Of a stretch of 64,000 bases of DNA, positions 16,232-25,520 are shown in pieces (the stretch's first letter is position 1; every line of letters starts with the position of its first letter). The DNA comes from Streptomyces griseoviridis (GTDB lineage: Bacteria; Actinomycetota; Actinomycetes; Streptomycetales; Streptomycetaceae), in assembly GCA_014649155.1 (NCBI GenBank), contig BMSM01000005.1, positions 248,001 through 312,000 of the forward strand, in the 5' to 3' direction. A program made the position numbers and the translations under genes. Under the pieces are notes generated by a model. It did no database searches. It worked only from the letters and a program-made list of their open reading frames with translations, and had not been told where the DNA came from.

Positions 16232-17895
16232 ACGCGCTCGTCCCCCTCCCCGTCCTGCTGCCCCTCTTCGTCACCGGCCTGAAACTCGCCATCGGACCGC
16301 GGCTGCGGCGCTTCCAGCGCCTGATCAGCCTCGCCGTGCTCGGCGCGGTCTTCGTGCTCTCCGTGATCCTGATGATCGCCGCCGACCGCGACGGCCCCCT
16401 CCACGTCGACCTCGGCGACTTCCCGCCGCCGCTCGGCATCACCCTCGTCGCCGACCGCCTCGCCGGCCTGATGCTCACCGTCTCCAGCGCGGTCACCCTG
16501 CTCGTCTTCCTGTACTCGCTGGGCCAGGGCATGGCCGACCGCGACGAGCAGACCCCGTTCGGCGTCTTCCACCCCGCCTACCTGATCCTGGTCGCCGGGG
16601 TCTCCTGCACCTTCCTCGCCGGCGACCTCGTCAACCTCTACGTCGGCTTCGAGATCATGCTCGTCGCCAGCTTCGTGCTGCTCACCATCGGCGGCACCGC
16701 CACCCGCATCCGGGCCGGCTCCACGTACGTGATCATCTCCCTCTTCTCCTCGCTGCTGTTCCTCATCGCCATCGCCATGACCTACGCCGTCGCCGGCACC
16801 GTCAACTTCGCGCAGCTCGCCGGAAGCCTCCAGGAGGTCCCGGCCGGCGTGCGGACCCTGCTGGAGGCCATGCTGCTGACGGTCTTCGCCATCAAGGCGG
16901 CCGTCTTCCCGCTCGCCGCCTGGCTGCCCGACTCCTACCCGACCGCTCCCGCTCCGGTCACCGCCGTCTTCGCGGGCCTGCTCACCAAGGTCGGCGTCTA
17001 CTCGATGCTGCGCACCCAGACCCTGCTCTTCCCCGGCCACCGCCTCGGCGACCTGCTGATGCTGGCCGCGCTCGCCTCGATGGCCATCGGCATCCTCGGC
17101 GCGGTCGCCCAGACCGACCTCAAACGCGTCCTGTCCTTCACCCTCATCAGCCACATCGGCTACATGGTCTTCGGTATCGGCCTCGCCGGCCGGGACTCGC
17201 TGAGCGGTGCCATCGTCTACGTGGCCCACCACATCACCGTGCAGACCACCCTGTTCCTCGTCGCCGGGCTCATCGAGCGGCGGGCCGGCAGCACCGAACT
17301 CACCCGCCTCGGCGGCCTCGCCAAGTCGGCACCGCTGCTGGCCGTGCTGTTCTTCGTGCCGGCCATGAACCTCGCGGGCATCCCGCCGCTGTCCGGGTTC
17401 ATCGGCAAGGTCGGCCTGATGCGGGCGGGCGTCGCGGACGGCGGCGGCTGGGCCTGGCTGCTGGTCGCGGGCTCGGCCGCCACCAGCCTGCTCACCCTGT
17501 ACGTGATGGCCAAGGTGTGGAACCTGGCGTTCTGGCGGGACGCCCCGCCCGGCCTCGCGGAGGAGGGCGTCGTCCTGGAGTCGGCGGAGGACGAGGAAGG
17601 GGCCGACGAGGACGACGACGAGGAGCGGGCCAGGCGCAGACGGCGCAGGAGACGGACCGGCTCCGGCGCCCAGCGGCACGTACCCGCCGGGGCCGTGGTC
17701 CCCGCGAGCTTCCTGGGGCAGTCCATCACCACCACCAGGCACCTGCCGTGGCCCATGACCGTCGCCACCTGCGCCGCCGTCGCCCTCGGGCTGCTCTACA
17801 CCGTGCTCGGCGGCCCGCTGACCACCTTCACCGACCACACCGCCGGCGAGCTCCTCGCCCGCACTCCCTACATCGAGGCGGTGCTCGGCCGGTGA
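16228..17895 (+). CDS. mrpD: Na+/H+ antiporter subunit D (MrpD)
   Basis: The 555-residue NuoM/NuoN-like protein has about 14 transmembrane helices. It has Gly-Phe-Glu-Ile-Met-Leu near residue 145, holding the conserved glutamate, and Ala-Ala-Trp-Leu-Pro-Asp-Ser-Tyr-Pro-Thr-Ala-Pro near 230. It provides the second antiporter-like proton path in the Mrp complex. A 45-residue charged insertion (acidic, then eight basic residues in a row) sits between the penultimate and last helices at about residues 445-500. The GTG start at 16228 overlaps the mrpC stop. Confidence 0.92.
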   Translation: MNALVPLPVLLPLFVTGLKLAIGPRLRRFQRLISLAVLGAVFVLSVILMIAADRDGPLHVDLGDFPPPLGITLVADRLAGLMLTVSSAVTLLVFLYSLGQGMADRDEQTPFGVFHPAYLILVAGVSCTFLAGDLVNLYVGFEIMLVASFVLLTIGGTATRIRAGSTYVIISLFSSLLFLIAIAMTYAVAGTVNFAQLAGSLQEVPAGVRTLLEAMLLTVFAIKAAVFPLAAWLPDSYPTAPAPVTAVFAGLLTKVGVYSMLRTQTLLFPGHRLGDLLMLAALASMAIGILGAVAQTDLKRVLSFTLISHIGYMVFGIGLAGRDSLSGAIVYVAHHITVQTTLFLVAGLIERRAGSTELTRLGGLAKSAPLLAVLFFVPAMNLAGIPPLSGFIGKVGLMRAGVADGGGWAWLLVAGSAATSLLTLYVMAKVWNLAFWRDAPPGLAEEGVVLESAEDEEGADEDDDEERARRRRRRRRTGSGAQRHVPAGAVVPASFLGQSITTTRHLPWPMTVATCAAVALGLLYTVLGGPLTTFTDHTAGELLARTPYIEAVLGR

Positions 17896-18497
17896 GCAAC
17901 CTCTTCCGCGACCGCTCCCCGTACAGCTGGTCCCTGCGCGTCGGCACCGGCCGGCGCGTCCTCGACCTGCCGCTCATCGCCTGGCTCACCGTCATCTGGA
18001 ACCTGCTGTGGGGCACCCTGTCCTGGGGCAACCTCGTCAACGGCGTCCTCGTCGCGGTCGCCGTCTGCCTCGCCTTCCCGCTGCCCGCCGTCGACCTCGG
18101 CCTGCGTCTGCGCCCCCTCGGCATCCTCCGGCTCGGCGCCTACCTGCTGTACGACATGTTCTCCTCCAGCGTCCAGGTCACCCGGCAGATCTTCGCCGAC
18201 GACCCGTACCACGCGGCGGTCGTCGCCGTGCCGCTGCGCAGCCGCAGCGACCTGATGCTCACCGCCACCGCCGTCGCCGTCTCCAACGTGCCCGGCGGTT
18301 CCATCATCGAGGTGCGGCGCGCGACCGCCACCGTGTTCCTGCACGTCCTGGACGCCGACGACCCCGGCGCGATCGACAGCGCCCGGCGGTCGGTGCGGCG
18401 CACGGAGGAACTCGTCGCCCGCGCCTTCGGCACCGCCGAGGACATCGCCCGCGTCGCCCGCCCCGCCCCGGACCCGGAAGGGGACCCGTCGCCGTGA
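17892..18497 (+). CDS. mrpE: Na+/H+ antiporter subunit E (MrpE)
   Basis: This 201-residue protein has two or three N-terminal transmembrane segments and then a soluble domain. The sequence Val-Pro-Leu-Arg-Ser-Arg-Ser-Asp-Leu-Met-Leu-Thr and the following Pro-Gly-Gly-Ser motif are typical of MnhE (PF01899). The length is slightly above the usual ~160 because of a variable C-terminus. GTG 17892 overlaps the mrpD stop by 4 bp. MrpE is needed for assembly or full activity of the antiporter rather than for ion translocation itself. Confidence 0.9.
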   Translation: MSNLFRDRSPYSWSLRVGTGRRVLDLPLIAWLTVIWNLLWGTLSWGNLVNGVLVAVAVCLAFPLPAVDLGLRLRPLGILRLGAYLLYDMFSSSVQVTRQIFADDPYHAAVVAVPLRSRSDLMLTATAVAVSNVPGGSIIEVRRATATVFLHVLDADDPGAIDSARRSVRRTEELVARAFGTAEDIARVARPAPDPEGDPSP

Positions 18498-18811
18498 ACA
18501 CCCTGCACGCCGTCGAGGAGGGCATGCTGATCGCCTCGGTCGTGATGGTCCTGGTGGCGGGCGTCCTGCTGCTGTTCCGCATCTGGCGCGGCCCCTCGAT
18601 GCTGGACCGCGCCGTCGCCCTGGACGTGGCCGCCGCGCTGATCATCGCCGGCATCGGGGCCAAGGCCGCCCACGACGGCGACGCCTTCTACTTCCCCGTC
18701 ATGCTCGTGCTGGCCTTCCTGGGGTTCACCGGCTCGGTGGGCATCGCCCGGTTCATCGCCGTGCGCGACCGGCCCACCGTCCGGCCGGACGGCAAGGAGG
18801 ACCACAGGTGA
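18494..18811 (+). CDS. mrpF: Na+/H+ antiporter subunit F (MrpF)
   Basis: The 105-residue protein has three transmembrane helices and the MrpF signature Arg-Ile-Trp-Arg-Gly-Pro-Ser-Met-Leu-Asp-Arg at residues 29-39. Its conserved membrane-embedded aspartate (Leu-Asp-Val-Ala-Ala-Ala) is in the second helix. GTG 18494 overlaps the mrpE stop by 4 bp. It is part of the small-subunit module next to MrpA in the complex. Confidence 0.92.
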   Translation: MNTLHAVEEGMLIASVVMVLVAGVLLLFRIWRGPSMLDRAVALDVAAALIIAGIGAKAAHDGDAFYFPVMLVLAFLGFTGSVGIARFIAVRDRPTVRPDGKEDHR

Positions 18812-19185
18812 ACGCGGTGGACGCGGTGAACGCCTGGGCGGAGGCCGCCGATCTCGCCGGTGCGTTCCTGCTGCTGCTCGGCTGCTTCCAGAGCCTGCTC
18901 GGCGTCATCGGCATGCTCCGCTTCCCCGACGTGCTCTCCCGCAGCCACGCCGCGACCAAGCCGCAGACCCTCGGCCTGCTGCTGGTCCTGGCCGGCGTCG
19001 CGCTGCGGCTGCGCGACGGCATCGACCTCGGCACCCTCGCGCTGATCGCCTTCTTCCAGTTCCTCACCGGCCCGGTCGCCTCCCACCTGGTGGCCCGCTC
19101 CGCCTACCGCACCGGGCAGACCGGCAGCCGGGGCCTGCTCCGCGACGACCTCGACCCCCAGCTCAGCGACGAGGACGGCCGCTGA
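18808..19185 (+). CDS. mrpG: Na+/H+ antiporter subunit G (MrpG)
   Basis: This last gene of the operon encodes 125 residues with three hydrophobic segments and the MnhG/PhaG element Gly-Met-Leu-Arg-Phe-Pro-Asp-Val-Leu-Ser-Arg-Ser-His-Ala-Ala-Thr-Lys. The GTG at 18808 overlaps the mrpF stop. With MrpA-B, C, D, E and F it completes the full set of Mrp subunits. The C-terminal 20 residues are polar and acidic. A GC-rich 98-bp gap with no clear terminator separates it from the convergent NUDIX gene. Confidence 0.92.
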   Translation: MNAVDAVNAWAEAADLAGAFLLLLGCFQSLLGVIGMLRFPDVLSRSHAATKPQTLGLLLVLAGVALRLRDGIDLGTLALIAFFQFLTGPVASHLVARSAYRTGQTGSRGLLRDDLDPQLSDEDGR

Positions 19186-19283
19186 CGCCCCGGGCGGACG
19201 GACGGCGGACCGGACGGCCGGGCGGGCGCCCGCTGAACCCCGTACGGCATCCGCCGGAGTCCACCGGGCGCCCGTACGGCGTC

Positions 19284-19820
19284 TCAGAGGACGCAGCCCA
19301 CGTGGGCCAGGGCCTGCTTCAGCAGGACGCCGTGGCCACCGGGCATCTCGCTCTGCACCGCGGGTGACAGCGCCTCCTGCGGGCTGAACCAGACCAGGTC
19401 CAGCGCGTCCTGCCGGGGCCGGCAGTCGCCGGTCACCGGCACGACGTAGGCGAGGGAGACCGCGTGCTGGCGCGGGTCGTGGAACGGGGTGACGCCCTGG
19501 GTCGGGAAGTACTCGGCGACCGTGAACGGCTGGAGCGCGGCCGGGACCCGCGGCAGCGCCACCGGGCCGAGGTCCTTCTCCAGGTGCCGCAGCAGGGCGT
19601 CCCGGACCCGCTCGTGGTGGAGCACCCGGCCCGACACCAGGGTCCGGCTGACCGTCCCGTCGGGTCCGATGCGCAGCAGGAGGCCGACGCTGGTGACTTC
19701 GCCGCTGTCGTCCACCCGCACCGGCACGGCCTCGACGTACAGGATGGGCATGCGGGCGCGCGCCGACTCGAGCTCGTCGGTGGTCAGCCAGCCCGGCGTG
19801 GTTTCGGTCATGTCAGCCAT
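19284..19820 (-). CDS. DUF4916 / NUDIX-like protein
   Basis: The 178-residue protein matches the DUF4916 group, a NUDIX-fold family common in actinobacteria. It starts with Pro-Gly-Trp-Leu-Thr-x-x-Glu-Leu and has the strand pattern around Leu-Tyr-Val-Glu-Ala-Val-Pro-Val-Arg. It also has Glu-Tyr-Phe-Pro and Ala-Val-Ser-Leu-Ala-Tyr-Val-Val-Pro-Val. A canonical NUDIX box (G-x5-E-x7-REUXEE) is not complete, so catalytic activity is uncertain. It starts at ATG 19820 and is not obviously in an operon. Confidence 0.7.
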   Translation of the reverse strand: MADMTETTPGWLTTDELESARARMPILYVEAVPVRVDDSGEVTSVGLLLRIGPDGTVSRTLVSGRVLHHERVRDALLRHLEKDLGPVALPRVPAALQPFTVAEYFPTQGVTPFHDPRQHAVSLAYVVPVTGDCRPRQDALDLVWFSPQEALSPAVQSEMPGGHGVLLKQALAHVGCVL

Positions 19821-19892
19821 CGCTTGATCATACTTTCCGGACCCGTCGCGGGGGAGTCCGTCCGGGTGGCGGGCACCGGCGTGTCCCGGCCG

Positions 19893-20564
19893 TCAGCCCG
19901 CCCGTTCCCGGACCCTCCCGGTCACGTCCCGGACCAGGTTCTTGTCGAGCGAGGCGCGGACCAGCGCGGCGGCGAGCACGGCCGGTTCGGTCCGGCCGGC
20001 GGCGGCCAGGAGACGGCCGGGGTCCTCGGGCAGGCCGAGCCGCCCCGCGCCCTGGAGCGCCTTGCGGTCCAGGTAGGGGGCGGCTTCCGGCCACACCCGC
20101 TGTACTTCGCGCAGGAAGATGCCGGCACCGGTGGGGCCGACGCCGGGGAACTCCTGGAGCAGCCGGCGCAGCGCGGACACGTCGCCGCCGGCCTCCGCGC
20201 GGAGCCGGCGCAGGTCCCCGCCCCAGCGGTCGGTCAGCAGCTCCGCCTCCTCGCCGAGCTGGGTGGCGGTGCGCTCGTCGTAGCGCCGGTAACCGCCCCG
20301 GCCCAGCGCGTCCACCCGCTCCTGCCAGGAGGCGCCCGCCATCCGGGCGGGGTCGCGCAGCCCCGCCTCGCGCAGGGCGCGGGCGGTGGCCACGGCGACC
20401 GAGCCCCGGATGCGGGCGCTGAGCAGATGGGCCAGCACCAGCGACTGGTACAGCGGCTGCGGGGTGTCCGCGAGCCGGATGCCCGCCTCCTCGGCGTACG
20501 TCCGGCCGTGCGCGGCGACGAGTTCCCGCAGGACGTCCCGTGCGTCGCGCGGGTCGCGGTCCAC
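19893..20564 (-). CDS. HhH-GPD / endonuclease III-like protein
   Basis: The 223-residue all-helical protein has a helix-hairpin-helix near residue 140 (Phe-Pro-Gly-Val-Gly-Pro-Thr-Gly-Ala), the DNA-binding element of the HhH-GPD superfamily. The catalytic lysine of bifunctional glycosylases is not clearly present, and no Cys4 Fe-S cluster loop is visible at the C-terminus. It may therefore be a divergent, inactive or specialised DNA repair protein. It starts at GTG 20564, only 2 bp after the stop of the DUF3140 gene, which suggests co-transcription with DUF3140 and perhaps dps. Confidence 0.65.
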   Translation of the reverse strand: MDRDPRDARDVLRELVAAHGRTYAEEAGIRLADTPQPLYQSLVLAHLLSARIRGSVAVATARALREAGLRDPARMAGASWQERVDALGRGGYRRYDERTATQLGEEAELLTDRWGGDLRRLRAEAGGDVSALRRLLQEFPGVGPTGAGIFLREVQRVWPEAAPYLDRKALQGAGRLGLPEDPGRLLAAAGRTEPAVLAAALVRASLDKNLVRDVTGRVRERAG

Positions 20565-20566
20565 GG

Positions 20567-20899
20567 CTACGGCTTGAGCGGGTCGTGGCCGAGGGTCATG
20601 AGACGGTGCCGGCGGCGGGTGTCCTCGGCCACCGGTTCGTTCTCCGCGTCCGTCTCCTCGGTGACCGTCTCCACCACGTCCCGCATCACGCCCAGATCGG
20701 CCTCGGTGAGGTCGGTACGGCGTTTCTGCAGGATGGCGAGGACATGCTGCCCGGCGGACGGACCCGCCCGGTCCGGCAGCGGCTCGGCCGTCTCGCCGGC
20801 GTCACTGACCCGCAGCCAGGCGGCCAGTTCGGCGGAGGTCATGTTCACCACGCGGTGGAAGTCCTCCCACAGCGTGTCGAGTTCGAGGGCGTCGGCCAT
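20567..20899 (-). CDS. DUF3140 domain protein
   Basis: This 110-residue acidic protein begins at ATG 20899. It shows the DUF3140 pattern Leu-Trp-x-x-Phe-x-x-x-Val-Asn-Met-Thr near the N-terminus and a Lys-Arg-Arg-Thr-Asp-Leu segment in the middle, ending in Gly-His-Asp-Pro-Leu-Lys-Pro. The family function is not known to me; it has no transmembrane segment or signal peptide. It lies 50 bp downstream of dps on the same strand. Association with a DNA-protection gene and a DNA-repair-like gene hints at a stress-related role. Confidence 0.75.
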   Translation of the reverse strand: MADALELDTLWEDFHRVVNMTSAELAAWLRVSDAGETAEPLPDRAGPSAGQHVLAILQKRRTDLTEADLGVMRDVVETVTEETDAENEPVAEDTRRRHRLMTLGHDPLKP

Positions 20900-20949
20900 G
20901 AGGTGCCCCTTCGGGTGGTGCGTACGTGCGGTACCGGCCGGGGGGCCGG

Positions 20950-21432
20950 TCAGTCCCCCTTCGGCCAGTTCTCCGCGTCGAACATCCAACGCTGCTTCTC
21001 CAGCTCGGCGGTGATGGAGATCAGCAGGTCCTGGGTGACCGGGTCGGGCTCGTCGGTGACCTTGATCCGCTCGCGCAGGCGGGCGATGGCGGCCCCCAGC
21101 GTCTCGGTCATCAGGGCGACGGCGTCCTCGTCCCGCACCCAGCCGTCCTTCGGGGAGGGCAGCGTGAACGCGGTGGCGATGGTCTCCGGGCGCCCGTCGG
21201 CCGGGATTCCCAGGGCCGACGAACGCTCGGCGACGGTGTCCGCGAACTCCCGGGCCGAGGCGACGACCTCGTCGAGCTGGAGGTGGATCGAGCGGAACCG
21301 CGGCCCCACGATGTTCCAGTGCACCTGCTTGGCGATCAGGGAGAGTCCGAGAAGATCCACGAGCGTGCTCTGCAACGCCTCCCCGGTGACCTGACGGGCC
21401 GACTCGGGAATCGTGCTCTTCACGACAGTCAT
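20950..21432 (-). CDS. dps: Dps family DNA-binding ferritin
   Basis: The 160-residue protein has the complete inter-subunit ferroxidase set with exact Dps spacing: His38, His50, Asp54, Asp65 and Glu69. It forms dodecamers that oxidise Fe2+ with H2O2 and protect DNA in stress and stationary phase. The N- and C-termini are short, without a lysine-rich tail. ATG 21432 is preceded by AAGGAGCAG. The 289-bp region upstream (21433-21721) has no gene and probably carries the promoter; I see no clear -10/-35 pair in it. Confidence 0.92.
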   Translation of the reverse strand: MTVVKSTIPESARQVTGEALQSTLVDLLGLSLIAKQVHWNIVGPRFRSIHLQLDEVVASAREFADTVAERSSALGIPADGRPETIATAFTLPSPKDGWVRDEDAVALMTETLGAAIARLRERIKVTDEPDPVTQDLLISITAELEKQRWMFDAENWPKGD

Positions 21433-21721
21433 ACGGTGCTGCTCCTTGCGGCGTCGACGATGGTGGCGGAGCGGCGCCGCGCCCCGGCCGCGTGCCGCGG
21501 GTCCGGGGGCCGTCCGCCGGCCGGCGTGGCTGCCGGACGGGGGACGGACACCGGGCGCCGGGCACGACCGGGCCCGCGGGGTCCTGCGGGTCGATGCCCT
21601 CCCCTGCGGGGCCGTACGGCGCGACCGCTCCATGACCCACCGGGTGCCCCGGCGGCACCTGCGCAAACCCGGCCGGGGGCGCCCCGCGGCGGGCCGGCCC
21701 GCCCGCCCGGCCCGCGCCGTT

Positions 21722-22531
21722 TCAGCCGGCCGGCACGCCGTCCAGGAAGCCCGTGAGGTCGGCGAACACCTCGTCGCGGTGGGTCTCCAGGAACACCTCG
21801 TGCCGGGCGCCCGGATAGATCCGCGCCGTCAGTTCCCCGCCCGCCAGCCGCTCGACGCCGGGCCGGCTGCCCGCGAGCGGCACCAGACGGTCGTCGCCGC
21901 CGTGCAGCCACAGCACCGGGAACCGGCCGGCCGGACCGCCGTCGGCCACGGTCTCCAGCGTCCGCACGAACGCCTCCACCGTCGGCCGCTTCATCGGCCC
22001 GTGCCACACCAGTGGGTCCGCCGCGTACGAGGCACCCACCGCCGGGTCCCGGGAGAGCGCGGCCGGGCTGACCGGGGTGTCGGGGATCTCCTCCAGGGCG
22101 AGCAGCCGGCGCGGCAGCTCCCAGTCGCCGATCACCGGTCCGGACAGCACCAGGGCCGCGAGGTCCGCCGGGTGGCGCTGCGCGTACCGGGCGGCGATCA
22201 GTCCGCCCATGGAGTGCCCGGCCAGGACGACGGGCAGGCCCGGGTGGGCGGCGCGGGCCAGGTCCGCGGCGGCCCGCAGATCGGTGACGACGTCCTCGAA
22301 GTCCTCGATCAGCACCCGCTCGCCGGCCGAGCGGCCGTGCCCGAGGTGATCGGGCCCGTACACCGCCGCGCCGTGCCGCGTCAGGACGCCGGCGACCTCC
22401 TCGTAGCGGCCGATGTGCTCGCCGTAGCCGTGCGCCAGCAGCGCCACGTACCGCGGCCGGGCGGCGGGCCACTCGCGGACGGCGATCCGCCCCCGGGTGC
22501 CGGACAGGGTGTGCTCACGGGCCTCGGGCAT
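21722..22531 (-). CDS. Alpha/beta hydrolase, monoacylglycerol lipase-like
   Basis: The 269-residue protein has the Hydrolase_4 / monoglyceride lipase pattern: His-Gly-Tyr-Gly-Glu-His near residue 34, Gly-His-Gly-Arg-Ser at 64-68 and the nucleophile Ser107 in Gly-His-Ser-Met-Gly-Gly. The catalytic Asp is in Gly-Gly-Asp-Asp-Arg-Leu-Val-Pro and the His in Gly-Ala-Arg-His-Glu-Val. No signal peptide is present. It probably hydrolyses a monoacylglycerol or a related ester in the cytoplasm. It is monocistronic and divergent from the thiolase gene. Confidence 0.85.
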   Translation of the reverse strand: MPEAREHTLSGTRGRIAVREWPAARPRYVALLAHGYGEHIGRYEEVAGVLTRHGAAVYGPDHLGHGRSAGERVLIEDFEDVVTDLRAAADLARAAHPGLPVVLAGHSMGGLIAARYAQRHPADLAALVLSGPVIGDWELPRRLLALEEIPDTPVSPAALSRDPAVGASYAADPLVWHGPMKRPTVEAFVRTLETVADGGPAGRFPVLWLHGGDDRLVPLAGSRPGVERLAGGELTARIYPGARHEVFLETHRDEVFADLTGFLDGVPAG

Positions 22532-22570
22532 CGGTCCTCCAACTGGGCCGGTGAAGGGTCTCGGGGGATC

Positions 22571-22621
22571 TTCCCAGGGAGCCGCCGGGCGGTCTATAGT
22601 CCGAAACTAGCAGTGCTAATT
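22571..22621 (+). promoter_or_regulatory. Promoter and palindromic operator of the thiolase gene
   Basis: TTCCCA (22571-22576) and TATAGT (22595-22600) lie 18 bp apart and form a plausible -35/-10 pair. Directly downstream, TAGCA-G-TGCTA (22608-22618) is a perfect odd-centred palindrome, extended to 17 bp with one mismatched pair (22605-22621). Its position over the expected transcription start fits a repressor operator. Short AT-containing dyads of this shape are typical of TetR-family regulators of acyl-CoA metabolism; no TetR gene is adjacent. Confidence 0.5.
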
Positions 22622-22694
22622 AATGGTCGCCGTGGACCGGACCGCCCGCCTGGGCGGGCCGCCGGCGGCCGAGCGTCGACGGTCAGGAGTCCCC

Positions 22695-23882
<1,188 letters not shown>

Positions 23883-23943
23883 ACCCCCGCCGTACGACCC
23901 CTTCCCGACCCTGCAGAGCCGCAAGGAAACGGAGCAACACTCC

Positions 23944-25458
23944 ATGGCAACCCTCTCCGTCGCCGCGATCCTCGCCGAGAACGCCCGGCGCCGCCCGCAC
24001 AAGGAGGCCCTCGTCGAAGGCGACCTGCGGCTCACCTTCGCCCAGGTGTGGCAGCGGGCCCTCGCCCGCGCCGGCGCGCTCCGGGACCTCGGCGTCCGCC
24101 CCGGGGACCGGGTGGCGCTGATGGCACCGAACACCGCCGAGTTCCCGCAGGCGTACTACGCCGTCGCCGCGGCCGGCGCGGTCGTCGTACCGGTCCATCT
24201 GCTGCTGTCGCCGGAAGAGGTCGAGCACGTCCTCACCGACAGCGGCGTCACCCTGCTGCTGTGCCACCCGGCGCAGGCGGAGACCGGCACCGCGGCGGCC
24301 CGCGCGGCCGGCGTCCGCGTCGTCACCCTGGGCGAGGAGTTCGCCAAGCTGGCCGCCGACGCCGAGCCGCTGCCCGCGTACGTCACCCGCGACGCCGACG
24401 ACCCGGCCGTCGTCTTCTACACCAGCGGCACCACCGGCGTCCCCAAGGGGGCCGTGCTCAGCCACTTCAACCTGGTGATGAACGCCACCGTCAACGCCTT
24501 CGACGCCAACGACATCCGGCCCGACGACATCGCGCTCGGCGCGCTGCCCCTCTTCCACGCCTTCGGCCAGACCGTCTCCATGAACTCCGTCTGGCGGGCC
24601 GGCGCCACCCTCGTCCTGCTGCCCCGCTTCGACGCGGGCCGCGCCATCGAGCTGATGGTGGCGGAGCGGGTCAACACCTTCCACGGCGTGCCGACCATGT
24701 TCGTCGCCCTCGCCGCGGCCGCCGCCGGCGCCGGGGGACTGCCCGAGCTGCGGGTGTGCGTCTCCGGCGGCGCCTCGCTGCCGGTCGCCGTGCTGGAGCG
24801 GTTCGAGGCGGCCTTCGGCGCCAGGATCTACGAGGGGTACGGCCTGTCGGAGACCTCCCCGGCGGCGGCCGTCAACCAGCCGGTGTTCGGCGCCCGGCCC
24901 GGCACCATCGGCCACCCCCTGTGGGGCGTCGACGTGGAGATCGCCCGCGCCGACGTCGAGGACCGGATCGAACTGCTGCCGGCCGGCGGACTCGGCGAGG
25001 TCGTCATCCGCGGCCACAACGTCTTCTCCGGCTACCTCGGCCGCCCCGAGGCCACTGCGGAGGCGCTGGTCGACGGCTGGTTCCGCACCGGTGACCTCGG
25101 CACCAAGGACGACGAGGGCTTCCTGCGCATCGTCGACCGCAAGAAGGACGTCATCATCCGCGGCGGCTACAACGTCTACCCGCGCGAGGTCGAGGAGGTC
25201 CTCGCCCGGCACCCCGGCATCGCGCAGGTCGCCGTCATCGGCCTCCCGGACGAGCTGCACGGCGAGGAGGTGTGCGCGGTGGTCGTGCCCGCCGCCGAGG
25301 CGGCCCCGGACGCGGCGGCGATCACCGAGTGGTCCAAGGAGCACCTCGGCCGGCACAAGTACCCGCGCCGCGTGGAGTTCACCGACGCCCTGCCGCTCGG
25401 CCCGAGCATGAAGGTGCTCAAGCGGGAACTGCGCGCCCGGTACACCGCCGCCGGGTAG
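23944..25458 (+). CDS. Acyl-CoA synthetase (AMP-forming), long-chain fatty-acid-CoA ligase type
   Basis: The 504-residue ANL enzyme has the P-loop Tyr-Thr-Ser-Gly-Thr-Thr-Gly-Val-Pro-Lys-Gly at about 160-170 and the Tyr-Gly-Leu-Ser-Glu-Thr motif near 300. It also has Trp-Phe-Arg-Thr-Gly-Asp-Leu and the Arg-Lys-Lys-Asp-Val-Ile-Ile-Arg-Gly-Gly hinge, with a C-terminal lysine in Gly-Pro-Ser-Met-Lys-Val-Leu-Lys. It activates a carboxylic acid as acyl-AMP and then acyl-CoA. ATG 23944 follows GGAAACGGAG. Its pairing with the thiolase points to beta-oxidation of a fatty or phenylalkanoic acid. Confidence 0.88.
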   Translation: MATLSVAAILAENARRRPHKEALVEGDLRLTFAQVWQRALARAGALRDLGVRPGDRVALMAPNTAEFPQAYYAVAAAGAVVVPVHLLLSPEEVEHVLTDSGVTLLLCHPAQAETGTAAARAAGVRVVTLGEEFAKLAADAEPLPAYVTRDADDPAVVFYTSGTTGVPKGAVLSHFNLVMNATVNAFDANDIRPDDIALGALPLFHAFGQTVSMNSVWRAGATLVLLPRFDAGRAIELMVAERVNTFHGVPTMFVALAAAAAGAGGLPELRVCVSGGASLPVAVLERFEAAFGARIYEGYGLSETSPAAAVNQPVFGARPGTIGHPLWGVDVEIARADVEDRIELLPAGGLGEVVIRGHNVFSGYLGRPEATAEALVDGWFRTGDLGTKDDEGFLRIVDRKKDVIIRGGYNVYPREVEEVLARHPGIAQVAVIGLPDELHGEEVCAVVVPAAEAAPDAAAITEWSKEHLGRHKYPRRVEFTDALPLGPSMKVLKRELRARYTAAG

Positions 25459-25520
25459 GGACCGTCCGGCGAGACGGTCCCTACGGTGCCGGCCGGGTGC
25501 GCATAGCATCAGCCCTCGTA

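Noticed and set aside
16030-17838. Minus-strand frame of about 600 codons opposite mrpC and mrpD
   Set aside because: The acidic, Gly/Asp-rich translation lacks any domain and lies opposite membrane subunits in an intact operon.
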